Assembly (NCBI GenBank): GCA_964545715.1
Contig: CAZJHX010000065.1
Span: 1 to 56,171, forward strand
Source of the DNA: CAZJHX01 sp964545715
GTDB taxonomy: Bacteria > Myxococcota_A > UBA9042 > GCA-2863065
Direction of reading: 5' to 3'
Length of the DNA: 56,171 nt
The first letter of the stretch is position 1; every line of letters begins with the position of its first letter. Shown in pieces: positions 15,906 through 23,551 of this stretch. A model generated the notes under the pieces. It was not told where the DNA came from and did no database searches. It worked only from the letters and a program-made list of their open reading frames with translations. The position numbers and the translations under genes are program-made.

Positions 15906-17077
15906 GGTTCCTTCTCTTCAGGCTTCTCTTTGTTGTTCAGGATGATCGGCTCTTCCCGATCCGGGACGTCGATCGTGACCTGAGCGTCCGTGATCTCGAT
16001 CACCATGCCGCCGGCGTTGCCGAGCTTGGTGTCGACCTTCACAGTGTGCGGCTTGCCGTTTGGATCCACGACGATGGCCACGTTCTCGCCGTCCTTTTGG
16101 AAGATGGTCATGACCTCGTAGGAGCCGGTGTCATGGGCCAGCAGCGGCTTGTCCGGTAGCAGCGACTCGTCGATGTCGGGCTGCTCGATCGCCGCCAGCG
16201 GGTCGGAGGCGTCCGGGGCGTTTGGGTCCGGCGGCGGTGGCTTGTCGTCGATCGTGGGCGGGTTGGCGAACTCGGCCATCTGCGGCTGAAAGGGGTCGCG
16301 CTTGTTGTCGACGCCTGCCAGCCCAAAGGTCCAGAAGTGCTGCCGGACGGTGCGCCACGCTTTGTTGCGGACCTTGGGGTTGATGACCTGGACGACTTTG
16401 CCGGTGGTGTCTTTGCCCAGGCTGTAGTTGGTCAGGGTCATGGCCAGGACCAGCCGCTGGCCGCCCTCCAACCCAGTCGGATCGGGCTCCACTTTGACGA
16501 AGGGCGTGTCGTGCGCCTTTTTGGGGTACACCTTCAGCTTGCTGGGGACCAGCAGGCGGCCCTTCATCGTGGCGACGGCCTCCATCCATTTGATCAATGA
16601 GGCATATCGTCCGGTGGCGACGATCTTGATCGGGGTGAGGGTCAGCGGGCCCTCTTTGACCGAGTCTTCGGGGACGACCTCTTTGAGCGCCACTTTGGAG
16701 CGCTTGGCGGCTGTGCGCAGCAGCTCGAGCAGTAGCGGCATCTTGTCGCTGGCGGAGAGGCGCTTGCGCAGGCGGCGCAGTTTGGCGTCGGCCTTGGCGG
16801 GATCGGTGTCGGTCTTGAGCGCGGCGCGGGACAGCCTCTGGCGTAGGCGGGCGGCGTCGCGGTTGAGGTTGTCCTTGCGGCGCTCCAGATCCTCGACGTT
16901 GATCTGCTGTCGCTCCAGATCCTTGGCCTTGGTCGTGGCGCGGCCCGTCGCCTTGGCCAGCTTCTCGCTGGCGGGCGCAACCAGCGCGAAATAGAGGACC
17001 GCACCGATGGCGCAGACGCCCAGGACGCCGCCGATGGCGACCAGCAGCCCGAGGATGCCGCGATCGTCGTCACTCAT
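15902..17077 (-). CDS. PilO-PilP fusion, type IV pilus alignment protein, 391 aa
   Basis: An N-terminal membrane helix (about residues 9-32) is followed by a Lys/Arg/Glu-rich coiled coil (about 35-110). A PilO-like alpha/beta domain includes G-R-Y-A-S-L-I-K-W-M-E-A (about 150-215). After a Pro/Asp-rich linker, a PilP-like beta domain runs from R-D-P-F-Q-P (about 260) to the repeated strands V-K-V-D-T-K-L-G-N near the C terminus. In most bacteria PilO and PilP are separate and connect the inner-membrane platform to the PilQ secretin; here they appear joined. The gene overlaps the PilN-like gene by eight bases. PilM and PilQ are not in the window. Confidence 0.75.
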   Translation of the reverse strand: MSDDDRGILGLLVAIGGVLGVCAIGAVLYFALVAPASEKLAKATGRATTKAKDLERQQINVEDLERRKDNLNRDAARLRQRLSRAALKTDTDPAKADAKLRRLRKRLSASDKMPLLLELLRTAAKRSKVALKEVVPEDSVKEGPLTLTPIKIVATGRYASLIKWMEAVATMKGRLLVPSKLKVYPKKAHDTPFVKVEPDPTGLEGGQRLVLAMTLTNYSLGKDTTGKVVQVINPKVRNKAWRTVRQHFWTFGLAGVDNKRDPFQPQMAEFANPPTIDDKPPPPDPNAPDASDPLAAIEQPDIDESLLPDKPLLAHDTGSYEVMTIFQKDGENVAIVVDPNGKPHTVKVDTKLGNAGGMVIEITDAQVTIDVPDREEPIILNNKEKPEEKEP

Positions 17078-17735
17078 CGTCGCCTCCGAGCAGGTCTGGC
17101 AGGGCGGGGGCGCGCAGCTCCGCGGACAGCTTGAACTGCTGCCAGCTGCGGTTGGCCTTGGTGTCGGTCTTCTGGGTGGTCTCGTTGTTTTTGACGGACG
17201 CGAGGTAGCCGCAGGCGGAGAGGCGCTTGACGAGGAGGTCGATGTCCTCTTCTTCGAGGGCGCCGCCTTCGATGAGCACGATGTCCTGCTGCTGGGTGAC
17301 CTCGGCGATGTAGACGCGGGTGACGTCGAGGTCGCCGCCCAGCGCGTCTTTGTGGGTGGGGTCCCGCTCGTCGTCGAACGGCACCAGGGCGTAGCTGAGC
17401 CAGGTCAGAACCTGGCGATGCATGTCGGCGCGGTTTCGTAGGGCGGAGATGGCCTCGGCCAGGGCCTGTACTCGGGTGTCGCCGTCTTTCAGGCCGGCGT
17501 CCTGCGTGCCGGCCGCCTCCTTCAGCTCGGTGACCTCGCCCTCCAGATCACCGATGGTGTCTTTGTGCTCACGGGCGCGCCGCTGCAGGATTTCGACCTT
17601 TTCGGACGATTTGAGATAGGAGTCCTGTTGCTGCTTGGCTTTGCCGTCGAGATCGGACCACCACCAGACCAGTAGTACGATTACCACCAGCCCGAAGCTG
17701 CTCACGGCGGAGACGGCCTGGGTGAGGCTGGGCAT
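17070..17735 (-). CDS. PilN-like type IV pilus inner-membrane protein, 221 aa
   Basis: One membrane helix (about residues 10-30, ending in a Trp cluster W-W-W-S-D) is followed by a coiled coil to about residue 90 and a small alpha/beta domain, the layout of PilN. Direct sequence identity to PilN is not obvious; the call rests on architecture and on the overlapping PilO-PilP gene downstream. The ATG at 17733-17735 was chosen because a promoter ends exactly before it; a GTG 36 bases upstream is the alternative. The C-terminal D-L-L-G-G-D-D-E overlaps the next start. Confidence 0.65.
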   Translation of the reverse strand: MPSLTQAVSAVSSFGLVVIVLLVWWWSDLDGKAKQQQDSYLKSSEKVEILQRRAREHKDTIGDLEGEVTELKEAAGTQDAGLKDGDTRVQALAEAISALRNRADMHRQVLTWLSYALVPFDDERDPTHKDALGGDLDVTRVYIAEVTQQQDIVLIEGGALEEEDIDLLVKRLSACGYLASVKNNETTQKTDTKANRSWQQFKLSAELRAPALPDLLGGDDE

Positions 17736-17742
17736 GCCCCAG

Positions 17743-17771
17743 GTTATAAGCCGTGGACGGCTTGCTGTCAC
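17743..17771 (-). promoter_or_regulatory. Strong sigma70-like promoter abutting the PilN-like start
   Basis: On the minus strand GTGACA (plus 17766-17771) is followed by 17 bases and TATAAC (plus 17743-17748); both hexamers match five of six consensus bases. The expected transcription start is within one or two bases of the ATG at 17735, so the message would be leaderless or nearly so. On the plus strand TATACT at 17779-17784 is a possible -10 for the divergent lipoprotein gene, without a good -35. Confidence 0.5.
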
Positions 17772-17806
17772 TTTGGGGTATACTTCGCGCCGCTGGAGGT
17801 ACGTTG

Positions 17807-20800
17807 ATGAAGCTGAAGTTGTTTGTATGTGCTCTGCTCATGTTCCCCGCTGCCTGCGCCGACGACGGTGATTCGGGTGTCGAGTTCGAAGTCGTGCCGG
17901 ACACCGGCGGCGACACCGAGACCGGCGACACCGAGACCGGCGATACGACTACCGGAGATACGGACACCGATACCGGCGTTGACACCGACACGACGGACAC
18001 CGGTACAGACACGACGGACACCGGCACGGACACGACGGACACCGGCACGGACACGACCGATACGGGCACCGACACCACTGACACCACGGATACCACTGAC
18101 ACGGGAGACCCGCCGTGCGAGTGTGAGTCGGATGCGGACTGCGACCAGGGCGACCCGTGCCTGATCGCGACCTGCAACGAGGACTGCGCGTGCGAGGTCA
18201 AGCCGTCGCCGCTGTGCTGCACGGGCCCGGCTGACTGCGATGACGGCAAGCCCTGCACGGTGGACGTCTGCAACGACGCGACCGGCGAGTGCAAGAGCAC
18301 GCCGCTGGACGGCTGTTGCCTGACGGACAGCCAATGCGATGACGGCGCGGAGTGTACGGACGACGCCTGCGTGGAGAACGTCTGCGTGTTCACGTCCAGC
18401 CCGGACTGCTGCAAGGAGAACGCGGACTGCGCGGACGCGAGCGCCTGCACCGAGGACCTGTGCTTGGACAACGGCCTGTGCGTGTACAAGCCGGTTCTGG
18501 AGTGCTGTCTGGAGGACGTGGAGTGTGCGGACGACAACCCCTGCACGCTGGACCTGTGCTTTGGCAACAAGTGCATCAGCTCAGCGGAGGAGCCGGGGTG
18601 CTGCCTGTCGGACGCCCAGTGCGAGGACGACGGCAACCCGTGCACGACGGTCAGCTGTGTGGAGAACAAGTGCACGCCCAAGGCGGTGGACGCGGCCTGC
18701 TGCGCGGCGGACGATCAGTGCGACGACGGCAACCCGTGCTCGACTGGGAAGTGCGGTGATAACGGGGAGTGCTCGTTTGCGCCGATCGAGCAGTGCTGCG
18801 GCTCAAACGACGACTGCAACGATAACAACCCGTGCACGTTTGACCTGTGCTTTGCCAACAAGTGCTTGAACTCCGAGCCGGCTGAGGGCTGCTGCGACAA
18901 GGCGTCGGAGTGCGATGACGGCGACGCGTGCACGACCAACGAGTGCGTGGACAACATTTGCGCGTTCGAGTCCAACGGTGTGCCCGGCTGCTGCAACTCC
19001 AACGACGAGTGCAACGACAAGGACGTGTGCACGGCCGACGTGTGTGTTTTTGGGACGTGCACTTACAACGACCTGGACGACTGCTGCCTGTCCAACGAGC
19101 AGTGCGACGACGGCAACGCCTGCACGACGGATACGTGCGACGCCACGGGCCAGTGCACGTTTGCCAAGGTCGCGGGCTGCTGCACGCAGAACACGGATTG
19201 CGCGGACGCGGATGTCTGCACGGCGGACGTGTGCAACGTGGGCAACGCGGGTGTCGGCAAGTGCTCCTATGAGCCGGAGGCGGACTGCTGCGACCCGAGC
19301 AGCGGTGAAGAGATCGCGCACATCGCCTTTACGCCCAACGTGGTCGACGGCGTGCAGTTCAATCCCAGCTTCGGCTCGCCGCGCTGGCGTGAGAGCACGT
19401 CGGGCCCGTACCAGGGCGCGGCGTCGATGTATTTCGGCAACAACCAGGCCACGAACTACTGCAACAACAGCCCGTTTGGCGGCGGAGCGCCCGATGGGAC
19501 GGCGACGATGCCGGTGCAGTCCGGTCCGTTCCCGTCCGGCGTGCTCACGCTGAAGAAGGGTACGACGATCACGCTGACGTTCTGGGCGCGGCTGGACATG
19601 CGTAAGGGCGCCGACGTCGACACGCTCGACCTGTTCGCGTTGCCGACCAGCGGCCTCGCGCCCATCAAGCTGTGGGACAAAACCGCGGTGGCGGACGGCG
19701 ACTACGGCAAGTGGGTGCAGCAGACGGTCGATTTGACGGACCTGGCCGGCCAGTCGATTCAGCTGCGCTTTGACTTTGACGTCGTGAACAACAGCGGCTG
19801 CTCGGGCTCGGGCAGTGGTCCGCGCGTGGACGAGGTGGTGGTCAAGGTCGCGGACTGCGTGGCGCCGACCGTGTGTGAGAGCAATGAGGACTGCAAGTCG
19901 CCCCCGACCAAGTGCTTTGCGGACAACGGCAAGTGCGATGTCGCGACCGGCGAGTGCCAGTACGAGAGCTCCGGCCTGTGCTGCGAGAACAAGGAAGACT
20001 GCGCGGACGGTGATGTGTGCACCAATGACGCGTGCATCCTGGGCGAGTGCCAGACCCAGGTGCTGCTGGGGTGCTGCAGCGCCGACACCGAGTGCGAGGC
20101 GGAGAGCGCGTGCATCGATGCGCAGTGCGACATCGCCACGAACTCGTGCATCTACACGCCGCTGGATGGGGACGACTGCTGTGACGCCGACGACGACTGC
20201 GACGGCGCGGACCTCTTCTGTGGCGCCGGCGTCGCGTGCGAGGCCAACGCGTGCGTGACCAACCCCACGGACAAGGCGGCGACGCTGATGAACTTTGTGT
20301 TCACCGAGGAGGTAGACGGCTGGAGCATCGACTCCAACGCCAACTACCGCTGGCGCGAGATCGGCACCACGTCGGTCAGTCCCAGCCTGTCGGCGTACTT
20401 CGGCAACGGCAACGGCAGCCACTACTGCAGCAGCAACCAGAACGCCAACCCGGAGGTGGGCACCGGCTCGTTCCCGGGCGCGCCCAGCCCGCTGTTCCCC
20501 AGCGGCACGGTCGCGTTTGACGGCAGCGGCAAGACCACCCTGACGTTCCAGGTGCGCGTCGACATTCGCACCGATCCGACGGTGGACAAGATCTCCATGG
20601 TGCTCGACAACCTGGGGACCGGCACCCAGACGACCATCTGGACCAAGGAGAAGCTGAGCGCGACCCAGTGGGACAAGTGGGTGCCGGTCACCATGGACCT
20701 GACCGAGCACGCGCCGTTCAACGGGAAGATTCGCCTGGTCTTCGACGTTGTTGACAAAACCAAGGGCGACGGGTGCTTCGACTCCGGAAACGGCGTCTAC

Positions 20801-20869
20801 TTCGATGACATCAAGCTCGTCCATTCCTGCGCGGCGCCGTCCTCAGGCGGCACCGGCACCAGCCCCTGA
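17807..20869 (+). CDS. Giant cysteine-rich repeat lipoprotein, 1020 aa
   Basis: GGAGGT at 17795-17800 precedes the ATG. A signal peptide ends in a lipobox (P-A-A-C at residue 17). A Thr/Asp/Gly linker (about residues 30-100) follows. About 12 tandem modules of 31-37 residues come next, each with C-C, then C-D-D-G-x-x-C-T-x-D-x-C and a final C; about four more appear later. Two non-Cys modules of ~180 residues, near residues 505-690 and 820-1010, share S/P-R-W-R-E and Y-F-G-N-N/G and resemble each other, possibly lectin- or MAM-like beta sandwiches. The Cys repeats are typical of surface proteins of Myxococcota. A surface or adhesive role is inferred. The next gene begins 18 bp downstream. Confidence 0.9.
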   Translation: MKLKLFVCALLMFPAACADDGDSGVEFEVVPDTGGDTETGDTETGDTTTGDTDTDTGVDTDTTDTGTDTTDTGTDTTDTGTDTTDTGTDTTDTTDTTDTGDPPCECESDADCDQGDPCLIATCNEDCACEVKPSPLCCTGPADCDDGKPCTVDVCNDATGECKSTPLDGCCLTDSQCDDGAECTDDACVENVCVFTSSPDCCKENADCADASACTEDLCLDNGLCVYKPVLECCLEDVECADDNPCTLDLCFGNKCISSAEEPGCCLSDAQCEDDGNPCTTVSCVENKCTPKAVDAACCAADDQCDDGNPCSTGKCGDNGECSFAPIEQCCGSNDDCNDNNPCTFDLCFANKCLNSEPAEGCCDKASECDDGDACTTNECVDNICAFESNGVPGCCNSNDECNDKDVCTADVCVFGTCTYNDLDDCCLSNEQCDDGNACTTDTCDATGQCTFAKVAGCCTQNTDCADADVCTADVCNVGNAGVGKCSYEPEADCCDPSSGEEIAHIAFTPNVVDGVQFNPSFGSPRWRESTSGPYQGAASMYFGNNQATNYCNNSPFGGGAPDGTATMPVQSGPFPSGVLTLKKGTTITLTFWARLDMRKGADVDTLDLFALPTSGLAPIKLWDKTAVADGDYGKWVQQTVDLTDLAGQSIQLRFDFDVVNNSGCSGSGSGPRVDEVVVKVADCVAPTVCESNEDCKSPPTKCFADNGKCDVATGECQYESSGLCCENKEDCADGDVCTNDACILGECQTQVLLGCCSADTECEAESACIDAQCDIATNSCIYTPLDGDDCCDADDDCDGADLFCGAGVACEANACVTNPTDKAATLMNFVFTEEVDGWSIDSNANYRWREIGTTSVSPSLSAYFGNGNGSHYCSSNQNANPEVGTGSFPGAPSPLFPSGTVAFDGSGKTTLTFQVRVDIRTDPTVDKISMVLDNLGTGTQTTIWTKEKLSATQWDKWVPVTMDLTEHAPFNGKIRLVFDVVDKTKGDGCFDSGNGVYFDDIKLVHSCAAPSSGGTGTSP
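17996..18079 (+). repeat. Four 21-bp in-frame tandem repeats
   Basis: Units start at 17996, 18017, 18038 and 18059 and encode D-T-G-T-D-T-T. They form part of the disordered linker between the lipid anchor and the Cys modules. Copy number probably varies by slippage between strains, changing tether length. Confidence 0.85.
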
Positions 20870-20887
20870 GAGCGAGGGAGAACAGAT

Positions 20888-21307
20888 ATGATCGGCACCT
20901 TAGTGATCACCAGCCTCATCGCCCTGGGCGGTGACGCCGCCACCAGCGTCAACGAACAGGACAAGCTGGCCATGAACGACATCATCATGGCCTCCTGCAG
21001 CAGCATCCGCGACAGCGACCTGCGCTACCTCTGCACGGGCAGCTGCAGCAGCATCCGCCAAAGCGACATGCGCTACTACTGCAACAAGTCCTGCAGCAGC
21101 ATCCGCAGCAGCGACGTGCGCTACTTCTGCAGCAACTCCTGCTCCAGCATCCGCGACAGCGATCTGCGCTACTACTGCAGCAACTCCTGCTCCAGCATCC
21201 GCAACAGCGACATGCGCTACCTGTGCAGCAACTCCTGCTCGAGCATCCGCAAAAGCGATATCCGCTACTTCTGCGGCAGCGGTCGCAAGAACCCCTTCTT
21301 CCGATAA
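20888..21307 (+). CDS. Small protein of six CSSIR cysteine repeats, 139 aa
   Basis: AGGGAG at 20875-20880 precedes the ATG. A weakly hydrophobic N terminus (residues 1-17, without a basic start) is followed by six 16-residue repeats from residue 37 to 129. Each reads C-S-S-I-R-x-S-D-x-R-Y-x-C then three linker residues, giving 12 Cys in C-x11-C pairs. The tail ends R-K-N-P-F-F-R. I recall loosely similar C-x-x-I-(K/R)-x-x-D repeats in uncharacterised proteobacterial small proteins, but know no function. It lies 18 bp after the Cys-rich lipoprotein gene and is probably co-transcribed, so a partner or substrate relationship is possible. Confidence 0.85.
   Translation: MIGTLVITSLIALGGDAATSVNEQDKLAMNDIIMASCSSIRDSDLRYLCTGSCSSIRQSDMRYYCNKSCSSIRSSDVRYFCSNSCSSIRDSDLRYYCSNSCSSIRNSDMRYLCSNSCSSIRKSDIRYFCGSGRKNPFFR
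20993..21274 (+). repeat. Six 48-bp in-frame tandem repeats
   Basis: The repeats encode the 16-residue CSSIR units. Third codon positions differ between units while the protein motif is strictly kept, so this is an old array under protein-level selection and not a recent slippage product. Confidence 0.85.
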
Positions 21308-21371
21308 AAGCCCGTTCTCGCATCGTCCGACCTGGGCGCTGCACATCCTCTGCCGGGCCACCCGCCCCAAC

Positions 21372-21426
21372 CGAGCCGAAAAGCCCCCCGAATCGAGCCG
21401 AAAAGCCCCCAAATCGAGCCGAAAAG
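21372..21426 (+). repeat. Three iterons upstream of the RAYT-like gene
   Basis: The 12-mer CGAGCCGAAAAG occurs at 21372-21383, 21394-21405 and 21415-21426, spaced 22 and 21 bp, about two helical turns. The first two copies are followed by a C5-C6 run. The array lies in the 166-bp gap between the CSSIR protein gene and the transposase gene, just before its promoter. Confidence 0.8.
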
Positions 21427-21429
21427 GGC

Positions 21430-21470
21430 TTGACTCTCTTCGAGAGCGACTATACGATTAGTGCCTAATC
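21430..21470 (+). promoter_or_regulatory. Promoter with two palindromes before the RAYT-like gene
   Basis: TTGACT at 21430-21435 and TACGAT at 21453-21458 are 17 bp apart. The spacer contains the palindrome CTCTC-TTC-GAGAG (21434-21446). A perfect inverted repeat GATTAG-TGC-CTAATC spans 21456-21470, overlapping the -10 and ending three bases before the ATG. The palindromes could be binding sites for the protein's own HUH domain, or a hairpin over the start. Confidence 0.55.
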
Positions 21471-21473
21471 AAA

Positions 21474-22184
21474 ATGACGCGCAAGACCCGTAAAAATGCC
21501 CAGCTCAAACTCGACTTCAAACGTTGGGGTGGGGCGCGAAAAGGGGCCGGTCGCAAGCTGACACCCGGGCGCCGTCGCAGCGCGCGGCATGTCACGCGAC
21601 CCGCGCTAAAGCGGCGGCATCCGGTGCACGTCACCATGCGCCTGGCCGGCGGGCTGCCCAATCTGCGGCGGCGGCGGGCGTTTCGGGTGGTGCAGCAGGC
21701 GCTGGCTAAGGCGTGTGTGCGGTTCGATGCGCGCATCACGGATTGGGCCGTCATGAGCAATCACCTGCACCTCATCGTGGAGGCCGGCAGCGCGCGGGCT
21801 TTGTCCAGGGCCATGCAGGGGTTCACCATTCGGGTGGCGCGGGGTCTGAACCGGGTCTGGCGCCGCAAAGGCAAAGTCTTTGGCAGCCGCTATCACGCCC
21901 GGGCGTTGACCACCCCGCTGGAAGTCCGGCGCGCCCTCAACTACGTGCTGAACAACGCGCGCCGGCACGCGGCTCAGGGCGGACACACGTACGCCGACCA
22001 TTGGCTGGACCCGTTCTCCAGCGCCCCGGCCTTCGAGGCCTGGAAGAATCGGCCCCCGCCCACCGAAGACGACATCGCGCACACCCCACGCGGCGCGCCC
22101 AGGACCTGGCTTCGTCGCGTCGGCTGGCGCCGCCACGGGTACCTTCGCGTGGCGGAAACTCCGCGGCCCTGGTCAAGGGGATAA
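21474..22184 (+). CDS. RAYT-like HUH (Y1) transposase, 236 aa
   Basis: The N terminus has the G-A-R-K-G-A-G-R-K basic motif common in this group. The HUH metal site is H-L-H at residues 97-99 in V-M-S-N-H-L-H-L-I-V-E. Downstream, G-K-V-F-G-S-R-Y-H-A-R and A-L-N-Y-V-L-N-N-A-R-R-H are typical of REP-associated transposases from Myxococcota. These enzymes are usually single-copy domesticated relatives of IS200/IS605 transposases that act on REP palindromes. The position where related RAYTs carry Tyr (in the helix before N-R-V-W) appears to be Phe or Ile; Tyr140 and Tyr157 are the remaining candidates. No inverted or subterminal element ends could be defined. Confidence 0.85.
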   Translation: MTRKTRKNAQLKLDFKRWGGARKGAGRKLTPGRRRSARHVTRPALKRRHPVHVTMRLAGGLPNLRRRRAFRVVQQALAKACVRFDARITDWAVMSNHLHLIVEAGSARALSRAMQGFTIRVARGLNRVWRRKGKVFGSRYHARALTTPLEVRRALNYVLNNARRHAAQGGHTYADHWLDPFSSAPAFEAWKNRPPPTEDDIAHTPRGAPRTWLRRVGWRRHGYLRVAETPRPWSRG

Positions 22185-22260
22185 CAGAGTGCGGGGCCAC
22201 ACGTCGGTCCACAGAATAGTCGGCGGAGCGGGTGGTGAGGCCTCTCCTTCTTCCGCTACT

Positions 22261-22560
22261 ATGGTGGGCGTGCGCCGCACCTATGCCGTGGTCGGGATTC
22301 TCGTTGCTGTCAGCGTGACCGGGGCTGGTGACGCTGAGTGCGAGACGGCCGCTATCACAGCGCGCCACCACGCGGACGGGACGGTTAGGCCGCTCGACCG
22401 GGCGCTGGACGGCGGCTGCGTGTTCACATGGCCCGCTGTGTCCGGTGATGTGACGCTGACGCTGACTCTGTCGGACGGGACCACCGTCGAGCGCGAGGTC
22501 TCGGTCGGCTCCAACGCCTGCGGTGCGATTCAGCAGTCGCTCGAGATCGCGATTCCATGA
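22261..22560 (+). CDS. Small exported protein, 99 aa
   Basis: An ATG at 22261 gives a basic start and hydrophobic signal peptide (A-V-V-G-I-L-V-A-V-S-V) followed by a beta-rich domain with three Cys. The C-terminal half, with alternating V-T-L-T-L-T-L strands, could be a small beta sandwich. No ribosome binding site is clear and an upstream in-frame ATG at 22189 gives a longer version. No family recognised. Confidence 0.55.
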   Translation: MVGVRRTYAVVGILVAVSVTGAGDAECETAAITARHHADGTVRPLDRALDGGCVFTWPAVSGDVTLTLTLSDGTTVEREVSVGSNACGAIQQSLEIAIP

Positions 22561-22717
22561 CGTGCTTGGCGTGTCGCGCCAGTCGTCGCCGCAGGTGCCC
22601 GACCCCTTTGTTCTTCGCGCTGGTGAAGCTCGGGTCCTCGGTCAGCTGATCGACGAAGGCGTCGGCCTCGGACTGCGGTAGGACGGCGTTGTTTTGGATG
22701 GTCAGGTTCTTCTTCAC
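22424..22717 (-). CDS. Doubtful small ORF, 97 aa
   Basis: From a GTG at 22717 the first ~50 residues look protein-like (N-L-T-I-Q-N-N-A-V-L-P, E-A-D-A-F-V-D-Q-L) with GC-rich third codon positions. The remainder is Arg/Ser-rich and antisense to the small exported gene at 22261-22560, so only the N-terminal part may be real. It would be divergent from the zinc-ribbon regulator gene with a very short gap. No family is recognised and no ribosome binding site is visible. Confidence 0.35.
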   Translation of the reverse strand: MKKNLTIQNNAVLPQSEADAFVDQLTEDPSFTSAKNKGVGHLRRRLARHAKHVMESRSRATAESHRRRWSRPRPRARRWSRPTESASASHHRTQRAM

Positions 22718-22774
22718 CAACGTGATGTCGTGATGCTCTCGATGTCGCCCAACGAGATGGCATACTCGTACGCC

Positions 22775-23107
22775 ATGACCGCCCAGAAAAAGCGCGAGCG
22801 CATCCCCCGCGACGTCGGGGTCACCCTGCGCCACCAGCTGATCGACATCCTGGAGTCCGGCGACCACTCTTTTGAGGGGCTGCGTCGCACGCTTCATGTA
22901 ACCGCTCGCCACCTGGAGGAAGAGCTGCGCCACGTCCAGAAGACGCTGGCCGGCGCCGGCCGCACGCTGAGCATCACGCCTGCCGAGTGCGCCGGCTGCG
23001 GCAAGACCTTTGAGGACCGGCTACGCAAGCACCTGCACGCTCCCGGGCGCTGCCCCGACTGCAAGCACAACCGGATCTATCAGCCGCTTTTTCGCGTCGA
23101 TGATTAA
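22775..23107 (+). CDS. Predicted regulator: HTH plus zinc ribbon, 110 aa
   Basis: The N-terminal ~60 residues (R-H-Q-L-I-D-I-L-E, then L-R-R-T-L-H-V-T and a long helix) fit a small winged helix-turn-helix. The C-terminal part has C-A-G-C-G-K and C-P-D-C-K, a four-Cys zinc ribbon ending Q-P-L-F-R-V. This matches the small HTH/Zn-ribbon regulators best known from archaea (COG3357-like), from memory. ATGs at 22742 and 22757 are alternative starts; none has a good ribosome binding site. The stop shares TTAA with the convergent gene. Confidence 0.7.
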   Translation: MTAQKKRERIPRDVGVTLRHQLIDILESGDHSFEGLRRTLHVTARHLEEELRHVQKTLAGAGRTLSITPAECAGCGKTFEDRLRKHLHAPGRCPDCKHNRIYQPLFRVDD

Positions 23108-23547
23108 AGCGGCGGCGTCAGAAACGCTACGCGTCGCCCCAAAATCACAAACGTCTGCACCGCCGGCAGCCAGAAGACGCCCGCTGCACCGGTGTCGGAC
23201 CACCGCACCTCGCGCACCGACTCCACATTGCCCGGGCGCCGCGCCGTCCACGTGATCTGAGCGCCTGCTCGCCGCGCCGCCAGTACTGCCCGTCCATCGG
23301 TGCTGGTGAGGTCGGCCGGCGCCTTGACGCCCGCGCTCAGTGTCGCGATGAAGCGGGCATCCAGCGTCTTGGGAATGCGTTTGACCCGCCGATCGATAAC
23401 GATGCGCGGCTCGCCCTTGGCGAAGTCCAAACGATACAGGCGCATGTGATCGGTTACGCACACCAACTGCGTGCCGTCCGGTGAGGCGGCGGGGCAGGTG
23501 GGCGGCGCCGCCACGGTGAGCGTCACAACGACGGAGAGCAACAGCAT
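23104..23547 (-). CDS. Exported protein of unknown function, 147 aa
   Basis: The protein starts with a short hydrophobic signal (L-L-L-S-V-V-V-T-L-T-V-A-A-P) and continues P-A-A-S-P-D-G-T-Q-L-V-C-V-T, like the first blade of a WD40/TolB-type propeller, but it is too short for a full propeller. The rest is beta-rich without recognised motifs. The start is close to a GATAGT -10-like hexamer at 23556-23561, so the message may be nearly leaderless. It is convergent with the regulator gene and divergent from the lipoprotein gene at 23633. Confidence 0.65.
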   Translation of the reverse strand: MLLLSVVVTLTVAAPPTCPAASPDGTQLVCVTDHMRLYRLDFAKGEPRIVIDRRVKRIPKTLDARFIATLSAGVKAPADLTSTDGRAVLAARRAGAQITWTARRPGNVESVREVRWSDTGAAGVFWLPAVQTFVILGRRVAFLTPPL

Positions 23548-23551
23548 GAGC

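Noticed and set aside
18803..20824. A 673-residue open frame antisense to the Cys-rich lipoprotein
   Set aside because: It mirrors the Cys codons as Ala/Val/His-rich low-complexity sequence; no start signal or motif.
20993..21274. CRISPR-like array
   Set aside because: The 48-bp units are contiguous, in frame and without unique spacers; they code for the CSSIR repeats.
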